From CBDDBK01 sp965225715 (lineage in GTDB: Bacteria > Bacteroidota > Bacteroidia > Cytophagales > Flammeovirgaceae): a stretch of 64,000 nucleotides of DNA. Made by a program: the position numbers and the translations under genes. The notes below the pieces were generated by a model that searched no databases, was not told the origin of the DNA, and saw only the letters and a list, made by a program, of their open reading frames with translations. Location: NCBI GenBank assembly GCA_965225715.1, contig CBDDBK010000002.1, positions 930,001 to 994,000 of the forward strand. Direction: 5' to 3'. Below, in pieces: positions 1-8,966 of the stretch (positions are counted from its first letter, which is position 1; the number at the start of each line of letters is the position of its first letter).

Positions 1-160
1 ATATTTTTTTTTCCAGATGTATAGAACCTAATATCTTAGATTCATTTTTTGGATTATTTAGTTGAGGTATAGCTAAGTGGGCTATAATAAAAAATATAGG
101 CAAAATAAAAGCCAATAAGAACCAAACTTGTTGATGACGTTTTCTAAGAATAGGTATCAT
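1..160 (-). CDS. Membrane protein, 3' end beyond window (partial)
   Basis: About 53 residues are visible, starting at the ATG at 158-160 with MIPILRKRHQQVWFLLAF. One hydrophobic segment (about residues 12-31) follows a positively charged N-terminus, as in a single-pass inner-membrane protein, and a polar stretch then runs off the window edge. It lies 47 bp downstream of the small membrane-protein gene at 208-414 on the same strand, so the two are probably co-transcribed. I do not recognise the family. Confidence 0.5.
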   Translation of the reverse strand, partial: MIPILRKRHQQVWFLLAFILPIFFIIAHLAIPQLNNPKNESKILGSIHLEKKI

Positions 161-207
161 TTTAATTAAGAACTATAGAATTGGAAATGAAATAAATAAA
201 AAACAAA

Positions 208-414
208 CTATTTTGCTTTTAACCACTTTTTTAGTAAAATAGGCCAAAATAATAAGGTACCTGGAAGAATAATAATTTTAAAAAACACAGTTGTATTTTT
301 GGCAGATTCATCTATTTTATCAAAACCTTTATAAATTAGAAAACAGTACAGAGCAAAACCTGTAATAATATAGAATAACATGAAAACAAGTACGAAATAA
401 ACTAGTGCTATCAT
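208..414 (-). CDS. Small two-helix membrane protein, unknown function
   Basis: Sixty-eight residues from an ATG, with two predicted transmembrane segments (about residues 3-27 and 44-60) separated by a short polar loop, KGFDKIDESAKNT. The C-terminus is basic (LLKKWLKAK), which suggests the ends lie in the cytoplasm. It is followed at 47 bp by another small membrane-protein gene on the same strand, so it looks like the first gene of a small operon that continues outside the window. No function can be assigned. Confidence 0.55.
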   Translation of the reverse strand: MIALVYFVLVFMLFYIITGFALYCFLIYKGFDKIDESAKNTTVFFKIIILPGTLLFWPILLKKWLKAK

Positions 415-553
415 GGTCTTTTGTAAAGTTTAAACTAAATAAATTGGTTTTAGATTATTGATTTAAATTTTAGGACAAATATACAAATTATTAATATAAG
501 GTTAAAAAACACTTTAAAAAAACCAAAAAAGATGCTTTATAAATCTTAATAAA

Positions 554-1891
554 TTAGTCTCTAAATATTTGATTTGGAAAAGTAATTATGCTTTCATAAT
601 TATTTTCTCCAATAGCTGCTAATCCAAAGAGGAAATTATCTATAACGATACCTTTGAGTATGTATTCTGAAATATCACCTACATAGCGACTATTATCCCA
701 AGTTGGTGATGTTGTATTTCGCCAATAAATTTTATACCCTTTGGCACCTTCTACTTTATCCCATTTAAATTTAACAGAAGGCTCTACAATACCACCAATA
801 GCCAAATTTTTAGGTGATGGCGGGGCCATTGCTAAGCTAGCTAAACTAATGGCATTAACAGCGCTAAGTTTTTTAGCATAGCCAAAATTAACATGTTCAA
901 AAGTATCCCCATAGGGTATTTCGTTTTCTATCCTAATATCCTGATGTTGTTGAGTATAATTTTCATGAGCTTCCATAATCCTTATACCTGCAAAACCAAC
1001 ATCATTGAATGGGCGATGGTGACCACCACGTCCAAAACGATCTAATCTATAGATCATTATAGGATTCATTTCAGGCATATAACTTTTAGTAGTACGATGG
1101 ATATAACGGGCTAATTGTCGCGAAATCCCATCTACTTCACCTCCATAAAAACGACGCATTTTTCGCTGTTCCTCTGTTTCTGTGGGAGGGACAGGTTCTG
1201 AAAAAATGCGAAATGTTCGGTTATCAATAACACCATCAACGCCTTTTATATTTCCAATCATATCGTTATTAAGTACACCGATAATAGTCCATTCTTTTTT
1301 TTGGGCATAATGAGCCAAACCTTTGCCTCCAAAAAGACCTTGTTCTTCTCCTGACAAACCAACATAAATAATGCTACTCTTAAATTTATATTTTGAAAGT
1401 ACCCTAGCTACCTCTATAGTTCCAGCCATGCCTGAAGCGTTGTCATTGGCACCAGGTGAATCGGATGTAAAATCATTCGGATTAGATACGCGAGAATCAA
1501 TATCTCCACTCATGATGATATAATGATTAGGATAAGTAGTACCGCGTTGAATAGCAACAACATTAACAATCCAAACATCTTTTATAATACGTTTGCCTGT
1601 ACCCTTAGGTACAAAATCACTTTGATAAAATACTTCGAGACAATCGTTACAATCAGATGAAATTTTATCAAATTCAGATTTAATCCAACGTCTGGCAGCT
1701 CCAATTCCTCGGGTTTTAGAAACTGTATCGCTAAGTGTATGGCGTGTGCCAAAATCGGCTAGTGCTTTAATGTCTTTTTTTATGCGTTCAGCCGAAATAG
1801 AATCAATAATAGCATATAACTTTGGATCAATTTGGGCAAAAACTTTTAAAATAAAAAAAAATAAGATACATGTTAATATAATTTTTTTCAT
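554..1891 (-). CDS. Secreted M28-family zinc aminopeptidase
   Basis: 445 residues. A signal peptide is visible (residues 1-19, ending KVFAQ), so the protein is exported. Residues about 105-350 carry the M28 peptidase pattern: GDIDS (128-132), GANDNASG (147-154, zinc-bridging Asp), GEEQGL (181-186, catalytic Glu pair) and NNDMIG (208-213); a His-containing segment near GGHHRPFND would complete the two-zinc site. The first metal motif is usually H-x-D; here it reads D-I-D, which is unusual. The C-terminal 90 residues resemble a fibronectin type III domain (VKFKWDKVEGAKGYKIYWR), common in secreted Bacteroidota peptidases. It probably degrades peptides outside the cytoplasm. The gene stands alone, facing away from lgt. 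Family assignment is firm; substrate is unknown. Confidence 0.88.
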   Translation of the reverse strand: MKKIILTCILFFFILKVFAQIDPKLYAIIDSISAERIKKDIKALADFGTRHTLSDTVSKTRGIGAARRWIKSEFDKISSDCNDCLEVFYQSDFVPKGTGKRIIKDVWIVNVVAIQRGTTYPNHYIIMSGDIDSRVSNPNDFTSDSPGANDNASGMAGTIEVARVLSKYKFKSSIIYVGLSGEEQGLFGGKGLAHYAQKKEWTIIGVLNNDMIGNIKGVDGVIDNRTFRIFSEPVPPTETEEQRKMRRFYGGEVDGISRQLARYIHRTTKSYMPEMNPIMIYRLDRFGRGGHHRPFNDVGFAGIRIMEAHENYTQQHQDIRIENEIPYGDTFEHVNFGYAKKLSAVNAISLASLAMAPPSPKNLAIGGIVEPSVKFKWDKVEGAKGYKIYWRNTTSPTWDNSRYVGDISEYILKGIVIDNFLFGLAAIGENNYESIITFPNQIFRD

Positions 1892-1950
1892 AATAGACTT
1901 AATATAATTTTATTGTTTGGGATTTTAATTTAGTGTAGAGATGATATTTT

Positions 1951-2015
1951 ATCCCGCAAAATAACGTAATATTAGGTATTTTTTTCAATTTCATCATTAC
2001 TTGTGTATGACTACC
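1951..2015. repeat. Dispersed terminal repeat, copy near lgt
   Basis: About 65 bp that recur with high similarity at 63416-63479. Both copies contain GTAATATTAGGTATTTTTTT (or GTAATGTTAGG...) and end with a motif of the form ACTTGTGTATGACTACC / AACTTGTATAACACTAGCC. The ending resembles the terminal GGTAGTGTT of the IS1-like remnant at 24048-24692 read on the other strand, so these may be solo ends of a lost insertion sequence. This is inference from eye alignment only. Confidence 0.45.
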
Positions 2016-2156
2016 CTAATGTTACACCAATTATTATACTTTAAACTATGAAAAACAAAAGTATTGATAAAAGTACGTAACAAGAGTTATTAGTACAATT
2101 ATCAATCTTATATTTTTTGATTTTTGGCATTAATCACTTTAATCTCAATTAACATA

Positions 2157-2984
2157 ATGACTTTATTTGCTTATATTACGTGGAGTGTAGATAGACTCGC
2201 TTTGTCTTTAGGCTTTTTTAATGTTTATTGGTATAGTCTGCTTTTTGTGGTAGCTTTTTTATTTGGGCAATATTTTCTAATTCGTATTTTTAAACAAGAA
2301 GGTAGGAAAGGACAAGATGCTGAATCTTTAATCCTATATACTATTATTGGAACTATAATAGGAGCCCGTTTGGGACATTGTTTATTTTATCAACCCGGTT
2401 TTTATTTATCTAACCCGCTCGAGATACTTTATGTTTGGAAAGGTGGATTAGCTAGTCATGGAGCAGCAATTGGTATTTTGATTTCTACTTATTTATATGT
2501 TAAAAAGAAAGAAAAAACGGATAAGTTATGGCGAAGGACTAAGAAAAACTATCTATGGGTTATGGATAGAGGTGTTATTGTAGTAGCCAGTGGTGGTGCA
2601 TTAGTACGCTTGGGAAACTTGATGAATTCAGAAATTATTGGTAAGGTTACAAATGTTCCATGGGCTTTTATATTCACTGCAGTAGACCAGCAACCTCGTC
2701 ATCCTACTCAAATATATGAATCTTTATCATACCTTTTGATATTTTTTATCCTGCTTATTATCTATAATAAAAGAAAAGCTAAAACACCGAGAGGTAGAGT
2801 TTTTGGACCTTTTTTAATTTTATTGTTTTCTGCTCGCTTTTTCTTAGAGTTTTTTAAAGAAAATCAAGTTAATTTTGAAACTAATCTAACGCTTAACATG
2901 GGACAGTTGTTAAGTATACCTTTAGTTCTACTTGGTATTATAATATTAAGCAAATCTATTTATTTAGATAAAAAAGTTGATTAA
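2157..2984 (+). CDS. lgt: Prolipoprotein diacylglyceryl transferase
   Basis: Transfers diacylglycerol from phosphatidylglycerol to the lipobox cysteine of prolipoproteins in the inner membrane, the first step of lipoprotein maturation. The ATG at 2157 gives 275 residues; an in-frame TTG at 2124 would add 11 residues, but the ATG start places the first helix normally. Family signatures are present: GARLGH (about 69-74), GGLASHGAAIG with the conserved His (about residue 101), RLGNLMNSEIIG with the conserved Arg, Asn and Glu (about 151-162), RHPTQIYE (181-188) and FLEFFKENQ near the C-terminus. About seven hydrophobic helices are visible. Likely clients in this window are GldK and the lipoproteins encoded at 20775-22643, 24694-26832 and 59862-62039. 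Confidence 0.95.
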   Translation: MTLFAYITWSVDRLALSLGFFNVYWYSLLFVVAFLFGQYFLIRIFKQEGRKGQDAESLILYTIIGTIIGARLGHCLFYQPGFYLSNPLEILYVWKGGLASHGAAIGILISTYLYVKKKEKTDKLWRRTKKNYLWVMDRGVIVVASGGALVRLGNLMNSEIIGKVTNVPWAFIFTAVDQQPRHPTQIYESLSYLLIFFILLIIYNKRKAKTPRGRVFGPFLILLFSARFFLEFFKENQVNFETNLTLNMGQLLSIPLVLLGIIILSKSIYLDKKVD

Positions 2985-3383
2985 ACTTAAACCTGTTTTG
3001 AAAAGTTAATTCTATAAATTAATTTTTTAGGATTATTTTAGTACTATAGAAAAACTAGCAACCAATTATTTAATAGTATGATTTTAATTTTTTTCTCTAA
3101 AGTATAACATCTAAAATTATTAGGTATTAGCTTCTATATCTATTTTATAATCAGTAAACTAAAAAACTAAATACGGTCTAAAGGTTGTATATAAGTTTTT
3201 ATTACCAACAAGTTGATTTTTATAAAATAGTTAGATAAATATTTTCATAATCAAATATTTATGGTTTTTAATTCTTATAATTTAGCCAATTGGTTTTTAG
3301 TATTTTAACTTTCATAATTTCTAACTCTTAATTACAAGAAAACTTTATATAGATTTAGACTCATATTTCTTTAAAGTAATATA
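2985..3383. other. AT-rich spacer without a gene
   Basis: About 400 bp with no supported coding sequence. The part at 3246-3345 contains AATCAAATATTTATGGTTTT followed by a CATAATTTCTAACTCTTAATT-like stretch; a very similar arrangement occurs upstream of typA at 42355-42440, and shorter versions occur in other spacers. No terminator with a convincing T-run was found after lgt. Confidence 0.5.
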
Positions 3384-4022
3384 ATGCGATCAATAAAAGC
3401 GCTGAATACGTATTTAATATTGAAAAGTATTTTTTTGCCTTTTTTTAAATCTCAAAATGACAAGATATTAATAATTCGTTTGTTATTTTTCTTGATTTTT
3501 TGTTTTAGTAATATTGAAAGTATATATTCTCAATATTATGAATATGAGTTTAAAAGCGGCTTTATTTATCAGTTTTCACGCTATACAACTTGGTCTAAAT
3601 TAAATAGTAGTAAAAAAACATTTGAAATAGGAATACTTGGAGAAAATCCTTTAGGTGCTTACATTTATAGAGTTACAAATAACCGCACTATACATGGTAA
3701 AAATATTGTTATTAAACATTCGTCTTCTGTTAACCAATTAAAAACTTGTCAAGTTATTTTTATTAGCAAATCTGAAGAATATACTATTAAAGAAACTATT
3801 GATAAAATTAATAGTTTTAAAAATAAATATAATAATATTCTAACTATAGGTGATGGTATTAAAGATTTTTGTAAAAATGGAGGTATGATCAATTTTGTTG
3901 AAAAAGATAATAATAAATATTTTTTCAACGTCAATATTGATGCCATTAATAAAAATAATTTAATTCTCAATTCCAAAGTATTAAAAATAGCTAATAAAGT
4001 TATTACCAATGGCGGAAATTAA
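3384..4022 (+). CDS. YfiR-like (DUF4154) periplasmic protein
   Basis: 212 residues. A hydrophobic signal segment lies at about 30-48, ending SIYSQ, after an unusually long N-terminal stretch; an internal start is possible. The mature part matches the YfiR/DUF4154 layout: EFKSGFIYQFSRYTTW at its start, an FEIGILGENPLG strand, VIFISKSEE, NNILTIGDG and a final GGMINFVEKDNNKYFFNVN. Family members are periplasmic modulators that act on a membrane-bound sensor kinase or cyclase. The stop codon overlaps the start of the histidine kinase gene by 14 bp, so the two are translationally coupled, and this protein is best read as the periplasmic partner of that kinase. Its ligand is unknown. Confidence 0.82.
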   Translation: MRSIKALNTYLILKSIFLPFFKSQNDKILIIRLLFFLIFCFSNIESIYSQYYEYEFKSGFIYQFSRYTTWSKLNSSKKTFEIGILGENPLGAYIYRVTNNRTIHGKNIVIKHSSSVNQLKTCQVIFISKSEEYTIKETIDKINSFKNKYNNILTIGDGIKDFCKNGGMINFVEKDNNKYFFNVNIDAINKNNLILNSKVLKIANKVITNGGN

Positions 4023-5508
4023 AACTAATTTCTTAACTCATTTTTCATATTCTAATTCACTAAAGAATAAACTGACTTCTATTGTTATGGCAGTCAGTAT
4101 AATTTCAGTATTAATATGTATGAGTCTTTTTGTGGTATATGATTTCTATTATTATAAACAACACTTAACTAATAATATAGTTATCTTGGCTAAACTAATA
4201 GGCTCTAACAATCAGGTTGCTATGTCTTTTAGGGCTTATGAATCTGTGCAAGAAGATTTAGTCACTGCTTTGCGCTATCAAGAACATATTATAAAAGGTT
4301 ACATCTATAATGAAGATAAGAATCTTGTAGCTTTTTATGATAAAGAAGTTATTTTATCCTATAATCAGCAATCAATTGCTGAAATTTTAGAACTGTATAA
4401 AAATTATACAATAATAGATAATGGATTGGAGAATCAAAAGATTAAAAATATATTTTCCGAAGGTGATATTACTAACTTTTCTTTTTTTGATAACTATGCT
4501 GATTTTATTATCCATTTTAGAAATACTGACGATTCTGACTCTTATTTTGTATATTTAAGTATAGATTTAAACGACATTTACGGCAGATATCTAAAGTATG
4601 GTGTTTTTATTTTATTTATTTTTGCTTGTTGTGTTGTAATTTCTTTTTTCCTTTCTATCAAACTACAAGGTGCCATAACATCACCCATATTAAGGTTAGT
4701 TCAAACTGCCAAAAAAGTATCTTATACTAAAGACTATTCTCTTAGAATAATAGAAGAGGGACAAGATGAAATTAAAATGTTGATGAGGAGTTTTAATAAT
4801 ATGTTGACTCAAATAGAAAAACAAAATGAAGATTTAGTATTTGCTAAAGAACAAGCAGAATATTCTTCTAAAGCTAAACAAATTTTTTTAGCTAATATGA
4901 GTCATGAAATAAGAACACCCATGAATGGCATTATTGGAACAACAGAGTTGCTAATGGACACCGCTTTAAATGATGAACAGATCAAATACGTCAATGTTAT
5001 TAACTATTCAGCTGATAATTTATTAGTTATCATCAATGATATATTGGATTTATCAAAAATAGAGTTGGGTAAAATTACCTTTAAAGAAGATATTATAGAG
5101 CCTCGTAAGGTTATCAATAATATTATAGCTAGCTTAGAGACAAAGTTTGAAGCAAAACAACTTAAAATTTCTGTTAATTTATCTTCTGATATGCCTCAAA
5201 AGTTTATAGGCGATCCTGTTAGATTTAACCAAATCATTTTAAATTTATTTAATAATGCTGTCAAGTTTACAGAAGAAGGTAATATAGAAATCGGGGGAAA
5301 AGTACTAACTAATACTAAAAATAATCACTTACTACGATTTTTTGTAAAGGATACCGGAATTGGAATTCCTGAAAATGAAAAAAAGATCATTTTTAATATT
5401 TTTACTCAATTGCATAATATTACAACTAGACACTATGGAGGAACAGGGTTAGGATTATCTATATCTAAAAAAATAGTGGAATTGCAAAAAGGGAAAATTA
5501 TATTTTGA
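4009..5508 (+). CDS. Hybrid histidine kinase, kinase part (frameshifted)
   Basis: Membrane sensor kinase. Visible order: TM1 (about 23-46), a CHASE8-like periplasmic sensor region (about 50-190), TM2 (about 197-217), HAMP (218-272), then HisKA with the phospho-accepting His299 in NMSHEIRTPMNG, and HATPase with N-box NLFNNAVKF (412-420), DTGIGIP (448-454) and GGTGLGL (477-483). The frame ends prematurely: removing one T from the TTTT run at about 5503-5506 restores KGKIIFESKVGKGSTFFFEI and joins the receiver domain at 5516-5995. The start overlaps the YfiR-like gene by 14 bp. Whether the frameshift is real or a sequencing error cannot be told here; without the receiver, the catalytic core still looks almost complete. 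Confidence 0.88.
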   Translation: MAEIKTNFLTHFSYSNSLKNKLTSIVMAVSIISVLICMSLFVVYDFYYYKQHLTNNIVILAKLIGSNNQVAMSFRAYESVQEDLVTALRYQEHIIKGYIYNEDKNLVAFYDKEVILSYNQQSIAEILELYKNYTIIDNGLENQKIKNIFSEGDITNFSFFDNYADFIIHFRNTDDSDSYFVYLSIDLNDIYGRYLKYGVFILFIFACCVVISFFLSIKLQGAITSPILRLVQTAKKVSYTKDYSLRIIEEGQDEIKMLMRSFNNMLTQIEKQNEDLVFAKEQAEYSSKAKQIFLANMSHEIRTPMNGIIGTTELLMDTALNDEQIKYVNVINYSADNLLVIINDILDLSKIELGKITFKEDIIEPRKVINNIIASLETKFEAKQLKISVNLSSDMPQKFIGDPVRFNQIILNLFNNAVKFTEEGNIEIGGKVLTNTKNNHLLRFFVKDTGIGIPENEKKIIFNIFTQLHNITTRHYGGTGLGLSISKKIVELQKGKIIF

Positions 5509-5515
5509 AAGTAAA

Positions 5516-5995
5516 GTGGGAAAAGGAAGCACTTTCTTTTTTGAAATTACATTTAAAAAATGGAAAAAAGAAGAAGATATAAAAAACCTTTTAGGCAAAA
5601 TAACCTTTAAAGATTTTTACAATCAAGATAAAATGATACTACTAGCCGAAGATAATACTGTTAACCAATTGTTAGTAGTAAACTTGTTAAATAAATGGAA
5701 AATTGGCGTGGAAACTGCTGATAATGGTCAAGAAGCCTTAGATATGTTGAATAAAAAAAAATACGATTTAATTCTTATGGATGTTCAAATGCCTAAAATG
5801 GATGGCTATCAAACTACGGAATACATCAGAAACTTACACGATGAAACATTGAAAAATACACCTATTATTGCCATGACTGCTTCAGCATTTAAAGATGATA
5901 TAGATAAATGCATTTCAATAGGAATGAATGATTTTATATCGAAACCTTTTAAGAAAGAAACTCTGTATCATAAAATTTCTCTCTTATTAAAATAA
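5516..5995 (+). CDS. Receiver domain of the hybrid histidine kinase
   Basis: Continuation of the kinase gene in another frame. Residues 1-12 are the last strand of the HATPase domain (GKGSTFFFEITF), so this is not an independent gene and the nominal GTG start is an artefact of the frameshift. Residues 40-158 form a response-regulator receiver domain: acidic pair E45/D46 in LLAEDNTVN, phospho-accepting D89 in LILMDVQMPKMDG, conserved T121 in IIAMTAS and K143 in ISKPF. In the intact protein it would take the phosphoryl group from His299 and pass it on; no HPt protein or output regulator is encoded nearby, so downstream signalling is unknown. Confidence 0.85.
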   Translation: MGKGSTFFFEITFKKWKKEEDIKNLLGKITFKDFYNQDKMILLAEDNTVNQLLVVNLLNKWKIGVETADNGQEALDMLNKKKYDLILMDVQMPKMDGYQTTEYIRNLHDETLKNTPIIAMTASAFKDDIDKCISIGMNDFISKPFKKETLYHKISLLLK

Positions 5996-6884
5996 ATATA
6001 AGATGTTTAGAGATCAAAAAACTCACATTCTTTTTTTATAAAAAAAAAACATTATATAAATTAATTTGATTGATAATAAAAGATTTGTAAAACTAAATTT
6101 AAAAATTATATATAATCTTTAAGTTAAAAAAATATTGGAAATCAAATATTTAGAGTTTTTATAGGAAAAGTATATTCATAGCTATTAGCTATCCATGTTA
6201 GAGTTTTATGTACTCATTTTTTTTGGATAAAATGAAAATTTTAAACTATAAATAATTGATAATTAAATATTTTAAAGTTTTTATAAAATAAAATGTATTA
6301 TGTTTAAAAAAAATACTATTTCATATTATTCATTTAATACTATTTTTTTGTTAATTACCCTTAATTTTAAATAAAATAAAAAAAAGATATATTAAACAAG
6401 ATAATTATTTAACTGTTGTTTACTAAGCTAAGTTGCAATTTGATACCTAAGTATTTTCAAATTATGGTTTAGCCAAAGCCTATTGATTAAATGACAATAG
6501 GTAATGTTATTGTTGCTTTACTTAAAAGAAATTAAAATCTAAAAAAGTAAAAATCTAAATATATTTAATCTATTATTTTATAAACCTTGTTATTCTTAAG
6601 TATAATAAATTAAATTAATAAGTTGATTACTAAATATTTAAAATATTCATTTTTAATATATTATTTTTTTACATTATATAAATTGCAAAAAGCATATAAA
6701 CTATAGCTACTTTTTATATAAATTTAGATTTTGAAAGAGAATAATTATTATAAATTATTATATACAGAGAATTTATATCATTTTTTTCATTTTTTGGAGT
6801 TATTTTTGTAAGAGGTAGTAGGTTATCAAAATAAATTGGACGATATTTTTAACTGAAACTTTAATTTTAAATTGTAACAAACCT
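5996..6884. other. 889-bp very AT-rich spacer before gldK
   Basis: No coding sequence, tRNA or terminator can be supported. It holds recurring short motifs of the type TCAAATATTTAGAGTTTTTA (about 6139) and TTGATAATTAAATATTTTA (about 6254), a small hairpin CCTATTG/CAATAGG at 6479-6501, and a TAnnTTTG-like element (TATTTTTG, 6801-6808) 77 bp before gldK that could be a promoter box, though no clear -33 TTG element precedes it. The stretch could be decayed coding DNA. Confidence 0.5.
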
Positions 6885-7949
6885 ATGAAGCGTTTAGTCT
6901 TTTTAAGTAAAATAAACATTTTTATATTATTCATGATATTGACTCAAAGTTGTGGTCTCTTATCTCGTGGATATAATGATAAAGGGGAACTTAGAGGTAT
7001 TCCTGATAGAGAAAGTTTCATTCAAACTATACCCTATGGTATGACTTATATACCACCAGGTACATTTCATATGGGGCAAGCAGATGAAGATATCACCTCA
7101 TCTAAGATTAATCTTAATAAACAGTTGACAATCAGCTCTTTTTATATGGATGAAACAGAAATTACCAATAATGAATATCGTCAGTTTATTAATTATTTTT
7201 TAGAAGAAAATACTGATTTTTCTGATGAGTTTGAAGGGCAAGAAGTTCTTACTGAGGAAGAAGTATATGCTCGTTTATACCCAGATACAAGTGTTTGGAT
7301 TAAAGATTTTTCACATCACTTAGGAGATCCATTAGCTCGTTATTATTGGTCACACCCCGCTTATGACGATTATCCTGTGGTAGGTGTTGATTGGTTAGCT
7401 GCTCAAGAGTTTTGTAAGTGGCGGACAGAATACATAAATATTTATCGCGAGGAAAAAGGTCTATTTCCATTACCTGATTTTAGGTTGCCTTCTGAAGCTG
7501 AATGGGAATATGCAGCACGAGGAGGTCGAGATATGGCTAAGTATCCGTGGGGAGGCCCTTATATAAGAAATGCTAGCGGTTGTTTACTTGCTAATTTAAA
7601 ACCAGTAAGAGGAAATTACTTTGATGATGGTTTTTCTTATACAGCCCCAGTTGGTGCTTTTTTACCAAATGATTATGGTTTATTTGATATGTCTGGAAAT
7701 ATTGCCGAATGGTGTTTAGATGCTTTTCATAAAGCAAGTTATCCCATTGTTTGGGATTTAAATCCTGTTTATATAGACGGGAACGAACCTAGAAAAGTTG
7801 TACGTGGAGGATCTTGGAAAGATATACCTTTTTATACTGAAACAGGTACTAGAACTTTTGAATATGAAGACACTTCCAGATCTTTTATTGGTTTTAGATG
7901 TGTTATGACCTATTTAGGACGTTCATCAGGTACAGAATTTGGCTTATAA
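6885..7949 (+). CDS. gldK: Gliding motility / type IX secretion lipoprotein GldK
   Basis: 354-residue lipoprotein of the type IX secretion system. The signal peptide ends in lipobox LTQSC (Cys23). From about residue 50 the protein is a formylglycine-generating-enzyme (SUMF1) type domain: YIPPGTFHMG, FYMDETEITNNEYRQF, LPSEAEWEYAARGG, GLFDMSGNIAEWC, VVRGGSWKD and a terminal FRC. GldK (PorK) uses this fold structurally: with GldN it forms a large periplasmic ring attached to the outer membrane. It is followed in order by gldL, gldM and gldN on the same strand, the standard arrangement, which makes the assignment secure. It needs Lgt (2157-2984) for lipidation. Confidence 0.95.
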   Translation: MKRLVFLSKINIFILFMILTQSCGLLSRGYNDKGELRGIPDRESFIQTIPYGMTYIPPGTFHMGQADEDITSSKINLNKQLTISSFYMDETEITNNEYRQFINYFLEENTDFSDEFEGQEVLTEEEVYARLYPDTSVWIKDFSHHLGDPLARYYWSHPAYDDYPVVGVDWLAAQEFCKWRTEYINIYREEKGLFPLPDFRLPSEAEWEYAARGGRDMAKYPWGGPYIRNASGCLLANLKPVRGNYFDDGFSYTAPVGAFLPNDYGLFDMSGNIAEWCLDAFHKASYPIVWDLNPVYIDGNEPRKVVRGGSWKDIPFYTETGTRTFEYEDTSRSFIGFRCVMTYLGRSSGTEFGL

Positions 7950-8100
7950 TATATTTTATATTTAAATATATATTTTGTCTTTTAAAATAAAAACTATAAC
8001 TTGGTTTTTAAAAAGGCAAATCTTATATTTTTATAGCTGTTTTATACTCAGTTTCTATTTTTTCTTTACTACTTTTAAAAATTTTAATTAAAATAATAAG

Positions 8101-8929
8101 ATGAGAGAAGAATCAAAATTAGCTCGTTTTTATAGAGTTGTTATACCTAAACTAACTAGTTTAGGCGCTTCCATAGTTGTGCTTGGAGCCTTGTTTAAAA
8201 TTCAACACCTACCTGGTGCAGGTCTTTTTCTAGGGATTGGATTGATAACAGAGTCTATTATTTTCTTTATAGGTACTTTTGAGCCTGCTGCCCCATTTGA
8301 TCCACATTATGAATGGGAAAAAGTACATCCTGAATTAGAGTCTGGTCAGGCTAAAAAACGAGATAGTAAAGGTAAAGGGCTACTAGCTTTAGGAGCTATA
8401 GATAAAATGTTAATAGAAAGCAATTTAGATGTTGATACTATGAAAAAATTTGGTCAAGGTATGCTCAAACTTGAGTCAACAGCATCTCAGATGAAAGATG
8501 TTGGTAATGCTGTTTCTGCTTCTAATACATATGCAAAATCTTTACAAAATGCAAGTGGTTCAGTAGCTAAATTTAGTAAAACTTTAGATGATAGTGGAAA
8601 ATCATTTAGTGCTTTATCTTCTATGCAAAAATGTTACTAAAAGTTTTCAAGATTATGCTAAAGAAGTGAATACAAATTCAGAAGAAATGAAAAAGTCTGC
8701 TAAAAGTTTAGGCACTCTAAATGCTATCTATGAAATGGAATTGAAAAATACTCAAAGCCATTTACAAAGTATGAATAAATATTATGGTAGTTTACGATCT
8801 GCCATGGAAAGTATGGGAACAGTAAGTAGTGATGCTCAATTAATTGGTAAAGAAATGGGCAAATTATCAGGTAACCTTTCTACACTTAACAAAGTGTATG
8901 GAAATATGTTATCTGCAATGAAATCCTAA
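8101..8929 (+). CDS. gldL: Type IX secretion motor protein GldL (frameshifted)
   Basis: Inner-membrane stator of the GldLM proton-driven motor. The N-terminus carries two transmembrane helices (about 14-32 and 37-58) with the family features LTSLGASIVVLGALFKIQH and a Glu in GLITESIIFFIG. A long helical, Ser/Met-rich cytoplasmic part follows. The first frame stops at 8638-8640; the sequence continues without a break in the next frame to 8929. Deleting one A from the five-A run at 8627-8631 gives MQNVTKSFQDYAKEV and a single 275-residue protein ending LSAMKS. Other members are about 200-280 residues, so the joined product is complete. As gldL is normally required for secretion, the frameshift is either a sequencing error, a recent mutation or rescued by slippage. 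Confidence 0.85.
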
Positions 8930-8966
8930 ATATTTTTTTTAATTAAACATTAACTAATTTAAAATT

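Noticed and set aside
3749..4009. 86-residue minus-strand ORF overlapping the YfiR-like gene
   Set aside because: Leu/Ile-rich shadow frame opposite a gene with a clear family pattern and a coupled downstream gene.
5996..6884. Possible small RNA or gene in the long spacer before gldK
   Set aside because: No hairpin with T-run, conserved RNA motif or open frame with protein-like content could be seen.
8620..8645. Programmed ribosomal frameshift in gldL
   Set aside because: The site lacks a recognisable slippery heptamer with a downstream pseudoknot or Shine-Dalgarno signal; GldL is normally a single frame, so a sequence error or mutation is more likely.
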